The position numbers were made by a program, and so were the translations under genes. From NCBI RefSeq assembly GCF_047461615.1, contig NZ_JANSHI010000020.1:1-38261 (forward strand): 38,261 bases of DNA, given 5' to 3'. Origin of the DNA: Thermostichus sp047461615 (lineage in GTDB: Bacteria; Cyanobacteriota; Cyanobacteriia; Thermostichales; Thermostichaceae). Position 1 is the stretch's first letter, and every line of letters starts with the position of its first letter. The notes under the pieces are model-generated. The model saw nothing but the letters and a program-made list of their open reading frames with translations. It had not been told where the DNA came from and searched no databases. Positions 17,378 through 24,140 of the stretch are shown piece after piece.

Positions 17378-17383
17378 TAGGAT
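17378..17383 (+). promoter_or_regulatory. glnA -10 box (TA-N3-T)
   Basis: TAGGAT fits TA-N3-T and sits 22 nt after the NtcA site. No -35 box is needed because NtcA occupies that place. The expected start site is near 17390, giving a leader of roughly 55 nt. Confidence 0.75.
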
Positions 17384-17445
17384 GGGTGAGCGCTTTCGGC
17401 CTGTCTTAGTTTCAACCGCAACCCAAGTCAAGTTAGGAGAAAGGC

Positions 17446-18870
17446 ATGGCATCCACCCCACAAGAAGTGCTCCAAATGATCCACGACAACAATATCCAGA
17501 TGGTGGATCTCAAGTTTGTGGATCTCTTTGGCACCTGGCAGCATGTCTCCTTCCACTCTTCAATGCTGACGGAGCAAGCTTTTAGCGAAGGGCTGCCCTT
17601 TGATGGCTCCAGCATCCGGGGCTGGAAATCCATCAACGAGTCGGACATGTACATGGTGCCAGACCCCAAAACGGCCTGGATCGACCCCTTTTTCCAAGTG
17701 CCTACCCTCAGCCTCATCTGCAACATCATTGAACCCCGCACCGGCCAGCCCTACAGCCGTTGTCCTCGGAGCCTAGCCATGCGGGCTGTGGCTTACCTGC
17801 AATCGACAGGCATTGCCGATACGGCTTACTTTGGGCCCGAGGCAGAGTTTTTCATCTTTGAAGATGTACGGTTTGACCAAACTCAGAACGCCGGCTACTA
17901 CTTCGTCGATTCCATCGAGGGCCGCTGGAACTCAGGCCGGGAGGAGAAAGGGGGCAACCTGGGCTACAAGCCGCGCTACAAAGAAGGCTATTTCCCTGTG
18001 CCGCCCACCGATGCCCACCAAGACCTCCGCACCGAGATGTTGCTAACCATGGCCAAGTTGGGGGTGCCCATCGAAAAGCACCACCACGAGGTGGCCACTG
18101 GCGGGCAAGGAGAGCTGGGCTACCGCTTTGCCGACCTGCTCACCTCTGCCGACTACATGATGATTTACAAGTACGTGATCCGGAACGTGGCTCGCAAGCA
18201 CGGCAAGACGGTGACGTTCATGCCCAAGCCCCTCTTCAACGACAACGGCAGCGGCATGCACACGCACCAGTCTCTCTGGAAAGACGGCCAGCCCCTCTTC
18301 TACCAAGAAGGCAACTACGCGGATCTCAGCGAGATAGCTCTCTACTACATCGGCGGCCTCCTCAAGCATGCACCAGCCCTTCTAGCTTTCACCAACCCCA
18401 CCACCAACTCCTACAAGCGCCTGGTGCCTGGGTTTGAGGCGCCGGTAAACTTGGCCTACTCGCAGGGCAACCGCTCCGCAGCCATTCGGATTCCGGTAAC
18501 GGGCAAAAACCCCAAGGCCAAGCGGCTGGAGTTTCGCTGCCCAGATGCCACCTGCAACCCTTACCTTGCCTTCTCGGCTATGCTGATGGCTGGCTTGGAC
18601 GGGATCAAGAACAAGATCCACCCCGGCGAGCCTCTCGACAAAGACATCTACGATCTGGAGCCGGAGGAGCTAGCCAAGATCCCCTCCACGCCCGGATCCC
18701 TGCTGGATGCTTTGGAAAGCCTGCAGAAGGATCACGACTTCTTGTTGGAGGGGGGCGTCTTCACTGAGGATCTCATCGAGACCTACATCGAGTACAAGAT
18801 CGACAACGAGATCAACCCCATTAACCTGCGGCCTCACCCCTACGAGTTTGCCCTCTATTTCGACGCCTAA
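17446..18870 (+). CDS. glnA: glutamine synthetase type I
   Basis: GlnA makes glutamine from glutamate, ammonium and ATP, the entry point of the GS-GOGAT cycle. The 474 residues match type I dodecameric GS. Landmarks are DLKFVDLFGTWQHVSF at the N-terminus, PFDGSSIRGW, FGPEAEFFIFEDV, HHHEVATGGQGELG, the NGSGMHTHQSLW loop, RLVPGFEAPVNLAYSQGNRS and EFRCPDATCNPYLAFSAML. DKDIYDLEPEE occupies the place where enterobacterial enzymes are adenylylated. Cyanobacterial GS is instead held by small inactivating factors (family knowledge); no gene for these is adjacent. AGGAGA precedes the ATG. Expression should follow NtcA through the operator upstream, and an intrinsic terminator follows. Confidence 0.98.
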   Translation: MASTPQEVLQMIHDNNIQMVDLKFVDLFGTWQHVSFHSSMLTEQAFSEGLPFDGSSIRGWKSINESDMYMVPDPKTAWIDPFFQVPTLSLICNIIEPRTGQPYSRCPRSLAMRAVAYLQSTGIADTAYFGPEAEFFIFEDVRFDQTQNAGYYFVDSIEGRWNSGREEKGGNLGYKPRYKEGYFPVPPTDAHQDLRTEMLLTMAKLGVPIEKHHHEVATGGQGELGYRFADLLTSADYMMIYKYVIRNVARKHGKTVTFMPKPLFNDNGSGMHTHQSLWKDGQPLFYQEGNYADLSEIALYYIGGLLKHAPALLAFTNPTTNSYKRLVPGFEAPVNLAYSQGNRSAAIRIPVTGKNPKAKRLEFRCPDATCNPYLAFSAMLMAGLDGIKNKIHPGEPLDKDIYDLEPEELAKIPSTPGSLLDALESLQKDHDFLLEGGVFTEDLIETYIEYKIDNEINPINLRPHPYEFALYFDA

Positions 18871-18918
18871 TCGAGGTTTTCATCTAAAGCATTAGTTCTC
18901 GACCAAGGCTTTTGAACA

Positions 18919-18950
18919 GGATCCCTTCTTGCTGGAGGGATCCCTTTTTT
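18919..18950 (+). terminator. rho-independent terminator after glnA
   Basis: The stem GGATCCCT (18919-18926) pairs with AGGGATCC (18936-18943) across a 9-nt loop and is followed by C and six T residues. It starts 48 bp after the glnA stop. Both stem arms carry the GGATCC palindrome that is abundant in this genome. Confidence 0.88.
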
Positions 18951-19008
18951 GTGCCTGCTATGGTACTCTGGGTGGGGGTGCTGAGTTTACAAACTCAGGG
19001 GGGTTTGG

Positions 19009-19665
19009 ATGGAATGGCTTATAGCTCTTATTATTTGTTTAGGCCCTCTGGCGCTTATCTATCTGGGGCATACCTATCTAGAGAAGTGGCGTCGAAAAGC
19101 CTTGGAGCGGGTAGCCAGGAGGTTGGGAATGTCGTTCTCGGCGGAGCTACCCGAAGGGATCCGATCCCGCTTGCTTCAGGCTGGCTTTTTCCAACGAAGC
19201 GGCGCTCGTTTCTACAACTCGATGTTCAAACGACTGAACGATGGAACCGAAATCGCCATCTTTGACTACAGCTGGAAGGCTTCCAGAAGAAGAAGAGAGT
19301 ATTACTTTTCTGTTTTCTGGGCCTATTGCGAAGACCTACGGCTACCTCGTTTTCGGCTGCACCCAGAAGTTCCCTTGTTCCACGACGTTGCTAAAGCTTT
19401 TGGCATGCAGGATATCAATTTCGAGAACCATCCCGACTTTTCTCGCCGCTACCTTTTGCGCGGAGAAGATGAGGCTAAGATTCGCCTGCGCTTCCATCCC
19501 AGTTTCCTCAACTTCTTGGAGCAGCATCCTCCTTGTTATGCGGAGGGATTCGGGCCGCAGCTTGTCATTTGGCGGGATTACCCACTGGTGACTCCAGAAA
19601 AAATGGCAGACTGGTTGCGCTTTGGGGAAGAATGGGTGCAGCGACTGCGGTTGCGTCGCGTTTAG
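19009..19665 (+). CDS. hypothetical protein with N-terminal membrane anchor
   Basis: This 218-residue protein has one hydrophobic helix at residues 3-21 (LIALIICLGPLALIYLG), then a basic stretch (EKWRRKALERVARRLG) and a soluble remainder with alternating aromatic strands: FNS/YNS-like MFKRLNDGTEIAIFDYSW, EYYFSVFWAYCEDLRLPRFRLHPE, then a C-terminal amphipathic helix (WLRFGEEWVQRLRLRR). Topology suggests an anchored cytosolic domain. The segment LRLPRFRLHPE followed by a folded unit resembles bacterial proteins of unknown function that monitor or bind at membranes, but I cannot assign a family. It stands alone between the glnA terminator and the SDR gene on the same strand. Function unknown. 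Confidence 0.75.
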   Translation: MEWLIALIICLGPLALIYLGHTYLEKWRRKALERVARRLGMSFSAELPEGIRSRLLQAGFFQRSGARFYNSMFKRLNDGTEIAIFDYSWKASRRRREYYFSVFWAYCEDLRLPRFRLHPEVPLFHDVAKAFGMQDINFENHPDFSRRYLLRGEDEAKIRLRFHPSFLNFLEQHPPCYAEGFGPQLVIWRDYPLVTPEKMADWLRFGEEWVQRLRLRRV

Positions 19666-19738
19666 GCTCCCTCGTCTTCGGCACTCAAGCAAGGCTGATC
19701 CCCAGGTATGATGGGGGAAAGAGTTTAAGAAACGTGAA

Positions 19739-20464
19739 GTGTCTCCGTTGTCCCAGGCAGTTGTTCTCGTGACAGGGGCCACAGGGGGAATTGGCAGTGC
19801 CCTTGTGCCTCTCCTGGCCCAGGCCGGAGCCCATCTAGTGCTGGCGGCGCGGCGAGAAGGGCCCCTGGCCACCTTAGCCGAGAAAGCAGTAGCTCTTGGG
19901 GCTGCTTCTGGAGTGGGGATCCCCACGGATGTAACCGACTACGCCCAGGTCGAGGCGCTGGTGACCCAAACGCTGCAGAGGCACGGGCGGATCGATGTGC
20001 TAATCAACCTCGCCGGTGCCGGCATCCTCAAACCTGCCCCGCAAATTACCCCCGCTGACCTGGAGCAGATGCTGGCGGTCAACCTCAAGGGCAGCTTCTA
20101 CACCAGCCAACTGGTGGCCAACGCCATGCGGGAGCAGAAGTCCGGCCATATTCTCAACTTCCCCGGCATTCTGGGTCGCCACCCCATGGCCATGGCCTCG
20201 GCTTACTGTGCTGCCAAATTTGGCGTGGTCGGCTTTACCAAGTGCATGGCTGATGAGCTAAAGCGCTTTGGGGTGCGCTTTACCCTGTTTTACTTTGGCG
20301 GCATCGACTCGCCCTTCTGGGATCCCATCAGCCTCAAGGTGCAAAGGGACAAAATGCTCAGCCCCGCCACGGCTGCCGAGGCCATTCGCTTTGTCCTCAC
20401 CCTGCCGGCCAATGCCGTGCCCAATGAGGTAGTGCTGCAGCCAGAGAGCCATCAGTTCCTCTAA
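19739..20464 (+). CDS. short-chain dehydrogenase/reductase (SDR) fold protein
   Basis: This 241-residue classical-SDR-sized protein has the Rossmann motif VTGATGGIGSAL (11-22), a D63-type adenine contact (TDVTD), an NLAGAG variant of the NNAG motif (about 90-95) and YCAAK (Y156, K160). In classical SDRs the catalytic Ser lies 13 residues before Tyr in an N-I-S-S stretch; here that stretch reads N-F-P-G, so residue 143 is Gly. The enzyme may use a different mechanism, act on a reduced substrate set, or be inactive. The start is GTG 19739; a TTG at 19748 is an alternative. The substrate cannot be predicted. Confidence 0.88.
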   Translation: MSPLSQAVVLVTGATGGIGSALVPLLAQAGAHLVLAARREGPLATLAEKAVALGAASGVGIPTDVTDYAQVEALVTQTLQRHGRIDVLINLAGAGILKPAPQITPADLEQMLAVNLKGSFYTSQLVANAMREQKSGHILNFPGILGRHPMAMASAYCAAKFGVVGFTKCMADELKRFGVRFTLFYFGGIDSPFWDPISLKVQRDKMLSPATAAEAIRFVLTLPANAVPNEVVLQPESHQFL

Positions 20465-20466
20465 AG

Positions 20467-20557
20467 CTTGCCAAGAGCACCTCCAGGCTAGAGGTGGGAT
20501 CCCTGCTGGCTAACTTGGCAAGGCCCCTCTTGGCTAGGGGAGGGTTGGCCAAGCCAA
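20467..20557. repeat. cluster of nested inverted repeats downstream of the SDR gene
   Basis: CTTGCCAAG (20467-20475) and CTTGGCAAG (20514-20522) form a 9-bp inverted repeat enclosing a second hairpin, CACCTC (20478-20483) with GAGGTG (20491-20496). A third hairpin follows, CCCCT (20524-20528) with AGGGG (20536-20540), and then TTGGC-CAA-GCCAA. There is no T-run. The cluster begins 3 bp after the SDR stop. It could protect a 3' end or stop transcription without a U-tract. Nothing else is recognised in the 257-bp gap. Confidence 0.5.
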
Positions 20558-20721
20558 GGGGCTGCTTGCGGCTATTTGGGCAGGGTGTTTGGCGCCACCG
20601 CCACCCGCATTCTGAAACGCCTCACCAGCTCTTTGATTTTGGTTGGGGAGCCCCTCTATGGCAGCTTGGATCCTGGGCTTCACCGACTAGCTCCCCAGCC
20701 AGTCCTTCCGGCAGCCTGCTG

Positions 20722-21321
20722 CTACAGCTCCTGCCGCGCTTCCAAGGCTCGGGCCAGGGTAACCTCGTCGGCATACTCCAACTCCGATCCCATGGGCAGG
20801 CCAAAAGCTAGACGAGTCATGCGCAGGTTGGGGGCAACCGGCTTCAGGTAATCTTTAACCACATGCATGGTGACCTCCCCCTCCACACTGGGGCTGAGGG
20901 CAAAAATGAGCTCCTGGGGCTTCTCCCGCGCCACCCGTGCCACCAGTTCGCGGATGCGCAACTGCTCAGCGCCGATCCCATTCATGGGCGAGATCAAGCC
21001 CCCCAATACGTGGTAGAGACCCTTAAACTCGCGCGTTCGCTCTACGGCAATGAGATCCCTGACATCGGCCACCACGCACCAGAGCAGGCGGTCCCGCTGG
21101 GGGGAGCGGCAGATCTCGCAGGGATCCTCTGCCGACCAGTTAAAGCAGATGGAGCAGTGCTTAACGGTTTGCTTGGCTTCCAGCAGGGCCTGGGCCAGGG
21201 CCTCGACCTCGTGGGCGGGCCTGTTGAGCAAGTGCAAGGCCAGCCGCTGAGCGGTTTTGGAGCCAATGCCGGGCAGGCGCTGCAGCTCCTCGATTAGGCG
21301 AGCCAAAGGGCGAGTGTACAC
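20722..21321 (-). CDS. recR: recombination mediator protein RecR
   Basis: RecR (199 residues) joins RecF and RecO to load RecA on gaps. It shows the N-terminal HhH RLPGIGSKTAQRLALHLL (about 14-31), the zinc finger C-x2-C...C-x2-C in CSICFNWSAEDPCEIC (about 57-72), a Toprim domain beginning LLWCVVADVRDLIAVE, and the C-terminal TRLAFGLPMGSELEYADEVTL. It begins 4 bp after the ybaB stop on the same strand, the common ybaB-recR order in bacteria, so the two are co-transcribed. Confidence 0.96.
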   Translation of the reverse strand: MYTRPLARLIEELQRLPGIGSKTAQRLALHLLNRPAHEVEALAQALLEAKQTVKHCSICFNWSAEDPCEICRSPQRDRLLWCVVADVRDLIAVERTREFKGLYHVLGGLISPMNGIGAEQLRIRELVARVAREKPQELIFALSPSVEGEVTMHVVKDYLKPVAPNLRMTRLAFGLPMGSELEYADEVTLARALEARQEL

Positions 21322-21325
21322 AGGA

Positions 21326-21655
21326 TTAGCCCAGCCCCGGCAGGCTGATACCCGCCGTCAGTTCCTCCATGCGTTTGCGCATCGTCTCAGCCGACTGGGT
21401 GTAGGCATTCACCATTGCCGTCAGCAGCAAGTCCTCCACCACATCCACTGGCTCCTGGAGGACTTGGGGATCTATGGACACCTTAAGGGGCTCCTGGTTG
21501 CCGTTGACCGTCACCTTCACCAAGCCATTGCCGGCCTCGCCAACAATTTCCATTTCTTCTAGCTCTTTTTGCAGCTTTTGGGCGCCGTCGCGCACCTCTT
21601 GAGCTTTTTTGAGGGCTTCCTGAATCTTGCCAAAGGGTCCAAAGCCTCGCGTCAT
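21326..21655 (-). CDS. YbaB/EbfC family nucleoid-associated protein
   Basis: This 109-residue DNA-binding protein of the YbaB/EbfC family is a dimeric nucleoid-associated protein. It opens with the helical FGKIQEALKKAQEVRDGAQKL (hyphen-free core kept short here), then the conserved VGEAGNGLVKVTVNGN strand pair, and ends DLLLTAMVNAY followed by a coil. It sits immediately upstream of recR, the conserved neighbourhood for this family. In other bacteria YbaB binds and bends DNA without strong sequence specificity; in cyanobacteria its role is not settled. The ATG at 21655 is followed by TRGFGPF, and no longer start is needed. Confidence 0.93.
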   Translation of the reverse strand: MTRGFGPFGKIQEALKKAQEVRDGAQKLQKELEEMEIVGEAGNGLVKVTVNGNQEPLKVSIDPQVLQEPVDVVEDLLLTAMVNAYTQSAETMRKRMEELTAGISLPGLG

Positions 21656-21813
21656 GGGATCCTCGTAGTTGAGAGACTCTGCTGTTCTACTCTACTCCTT
21701 TCCTTCCGTTGGTAAAAGTACCTGCCCTTCCAGATTGGATCGGGCTTCTTTGTTGGGCTGCCATCTTCGGCTATCGTTGCAACGAGTGCAGTGGAAAAAC
21801 TGGGATCCCTGCT

Positions 21814-22428
21814 GTGTTGTTACTGGAGTGTTCCCCCTTAAACCTTTCCCCGGCTGAGGCGCGGGAGAAATTGCTCTATTTGCTGGCACAGCTGGCCTAC
21901 CGCGAGGGATCCTTTACCCTCACGTCCGGGCGGCAGAGCTCCTACTACATCAACTGCAAGCCGGTCACCCTCCACCCCCAGGGGGCCTACCTGGCCGGAT
22001 CCTTGCTCCATCGGCTATTGCCCCCTGAAACAGCGGCGGTTGCTGGGATGACGCTGGGGGCAGATCCCCTGGTGACGGCAGTGAGCTTGGCTTCTCTTTA
22101 TGCCCAGCCGGCTAACCTAGCAGCCCTGATTGTCCGCAAAGAGCCCAAGGCTCATGGCACCCAGGCCTGGATCGAGGGGCCAGAACTGCCAGCCGAGAGT
22201 CGAGTGTGGATCTTGGAGGATGTCGTCACTACGGGTGGCTCTGCCCTCAAGGTTGTAGAGCGGGTACGCGCGGCAGGCTATCGGGCAGAAGGAATCCTCG
22301 CCTTAGTCGACCGGCAGGAAGGGGCAGAAGCTCGCTTTTGCCAGATGGGGATTCCCTTTCGCCGCCTGTTTACTCTCGAAGAGGTGCGGGCTTGCCACCG
22401 GGCTGTCGGTCAAGGCTTGAGGAGCTAG
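21814..22428 (+). CDS. pyrE: orotate phosphoribosyltransferase
   Basis: PyrE joins orotate and PRPP to make OMP in pyrimidine synthesis. The body shows LLAQLAYREGSFTLTSGRQS followed by YYINCKPVTLHP, a GMTLGADPLVTAVSL region, and the PRPP loop VWILEDVVTTGGSALKVVERV. An open frame extends to 21709, but residues before about 36 are not PyrE-like (a WAAIFGYRCNE stretch), so GTG 21814 (204 residues) is my choice. TTG 21817 or TTG 21871 are possible, and no ribosome site is decisive. It diverges from ybaB and is followed 83 bp later by malQ on the same strand. Confidence 0.92.
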   Translation: MLLLECSPLNLSPAEAREKLLYLLAQLAYREGSFTLTSGRQSSYYINCKPVTLHPQGAYLAGSLLHRLLPPETAAVAGMTLGADPLVTAVSLASLYAQPANLAALIVRKEPKAHGTQAWIEGPELPAESRVWILEDVVTTGGSALKVVERVRAAGYRAEGILALVDRQEGAEARFCQMGIPFRRLFTLEEVRACHRAVGQGLRS

Positions 22429-22511
22429 CTTGGGCGTGCGGGGACTTTCCATCAAGCTGCAAAAGTGACAGCATAGGCGGTGGAATACCTTTTGGGCAAA
22501 AAGGCACAGCC

Positions 22512-24140
22512 ATGCGCAGGGGCAGACTCAGTGGGATCCTCTTGCACCCCACTTCGCTGCCGGGATCCTTTGGCATTGGCGACCTGGGGCCGGCTGCTTA
22601 TCGGTTTGTGGATTTTCTGGTAGAAAGCGGCCAGCGCCTCTGGCAGGTGCTGCCTCTGGGGCCCACTGGCTGGGGCAACTCCCCTTACATGAGCTTTTCT
22701 GCCATTGCCGGCAACCCGCTGCTGATTAGCCCGGAGCTACTGGTCGAAGCTGGCTGGCTGGAGGCCAACGCCTGGGAGGATCTGCCCCAGTGGCCGGCCA
22801 TCCAGGCGGGGGATGCTGAGCGGGTGGACTACGGGATTGTCATCCCCTTCAAGCTGGGTCTTTTGCAGCGGGCCTGGGCCACCTTCAAGGAAAAGGCTAG
22901 CGCTGCTGACTGGGAAGCCTTTCACGCCTACTGTGCCGAGGAGGCGGATTGGCTACCGGACTACGCTCTCTTCATGGCTCTCAAAGAGGTGTATGGCGAG
23001 CAAGAGTGGACTCAGTGGCCTCCAGCCCTAGCCCAGCGGGATCCCCTTGCCCTCCAGGAGGCTCGCGACCGCTACGCCGACGCAGTTACCCGCCAGATGT
23101 TTTGGCAGTATCTGTTTGCCCAGCAGTGGAGATCCCTAAGGGAGTATGCCCACCAGCATCAAGTGCAGCTCATTGGCGATGTACCCATCTATGTTGCCGC
23201 CGACAGTGCTGACGTGTGGGCCAACCGGGAGCTGTTTCAGCTCGATGAAGAGGGGCGGCCCCTATGGGTAGCCGGCGTCCCCCCCGATTACTTCAGCCCC
23301 ACTGGGCAACGCTGGGGCAACCCCCTCTACAACTGGGAGGTGCTTAAGGCTCGCGGCTACGACTGGTGGATCCGGCGCATCCAGGCCATCCTCAAGCAGG
23401 TGGACTATGTGCGCATTGACCACTTCCGCGGCTTCGAGAGCTACTGGGCTATTCCCAGCAAGGCAGAAACGGCGGTGGAAGGGGAGTGGCAAAAGGGACC
23501 GGGAGCGGATTTCTTTCAGGCGTTGGCCGACAAGCTGGGGGAAATTCCAATCATTGCCGAAGATCTAGGAGGAGAGATTACGCCAGAGGTGGTGCAACTG
23601 CGGGATCAATTCAGCCTGCCCGGCATGAAGGTCCTGCTATTTGCCTTTGGCGCCGGCCCCGACAACCCCCACCTGCCCCACAGCTACGAACGTAACTTCG
23701 TCGTCTACACGGGTACCCACGACAACAACACCATAGTGGGTTGGTTTGAGGATCCGGATCGCCCGGAGTGGGAGAAGCAGAACCTGCTGCGCTACCTGGG
23801 CTGCCAGGGATCCGCTGGCATCCACTGGGATCTCATCCGCCTAGCCCTTGCTTCCGTGGCCGATTTGGCCATTATTCCCCTCCAGGACGTCATGGGCTTG
23901 GGGGCAGAGGCGCGCATGAACTTTCCCGGCAGAGCCGAAAACAACTGGGCCTGGCGCTACCGCGAGGAGATGCTGCGCCCAGAGCTGGCCCAGCGGCTGG
24001 CCGAGATGAGCGTGACCTATGGACGCATCTCTCCCCATGATCTAGAACAACGGTGGGCGGCCCTGGCCCAGGAACGGGCGGCTGCAGCAGCCCCAAGAAG
24101 CCATTCCCAGGCAGGTTCTACTCAAGCGCTTGCGCCTTAG
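22512..24140 (+). CDS. malQ: 4-alpha-glucanotransferase (amylomaltase, GH77)
   Basis: MalQ disproportionates maltodextrins, feeding glycogen turnover. From ATG 22512 it has 542 residues. Landmarks are the opening GILLHPTSLPGSFGIGDLG, LPLGPTGWGNSPYMSFSA, the nucleophile loop VRIDHFRGFESYW, the acid/base region PIIAEDLGGEIT, YTGTHDNNTIVGW (third carboxylate) and GRAENNWAWRYREE. An upstream in-frame extension to 22206 overlaps pyrE and is discarded. The C-terminal tail beyond the catalytic barrel is Ala/Gln-rich and poorly conserved. Its last 23 bp overlap, tail-to-tail, the 3' end of thrS. Confidence 0.95.
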   Translation: MRRGRLSGILLHPTSLPGSFGIGDLGPAAYRFVDFLVESGQRLWQVLPLGPTGWGNSPYMSFSAIAGNPLLISPELLVEAGWLEANAWEDLPQWPAIQAGDAERVDYGIVIPFKLGLLQRAWATFKEKASAADWEAFHAYCAEEADWLPDYALFMALKEVYGEQEWTQWPPALAQRDPLALQEARDRYADAVTRQMFWQYLFAQQWRSLREYAHQHQVQLIGDVPIYVAADSADVWANRELFQLDEEGRPLWVAGVPPDYFSPTGQRWGNPLYNWEVLKARGYDWWIRRIQAILKQVDYVRIDHFRGFESYWAIPSKAETAVEGEWQKGPGADFFQALADKLGEIPIIAEDLGGEITPEVVQLRDQFSLPGMKVLLFAFGAGPDNPHLPHSYERNFVVYTGTHDNNTIVGWFEDPDRPEWEKQNLLRYLGCQGSAGIHWDLIRLALASVADLAIIPLQDVMGLGAEARMNFPGRAENNWAWRYREEMLRPELAQRLAEMSVTYGRISPHDLEQRWAALAQERAAAAAPRSHSQAGSTQALAP

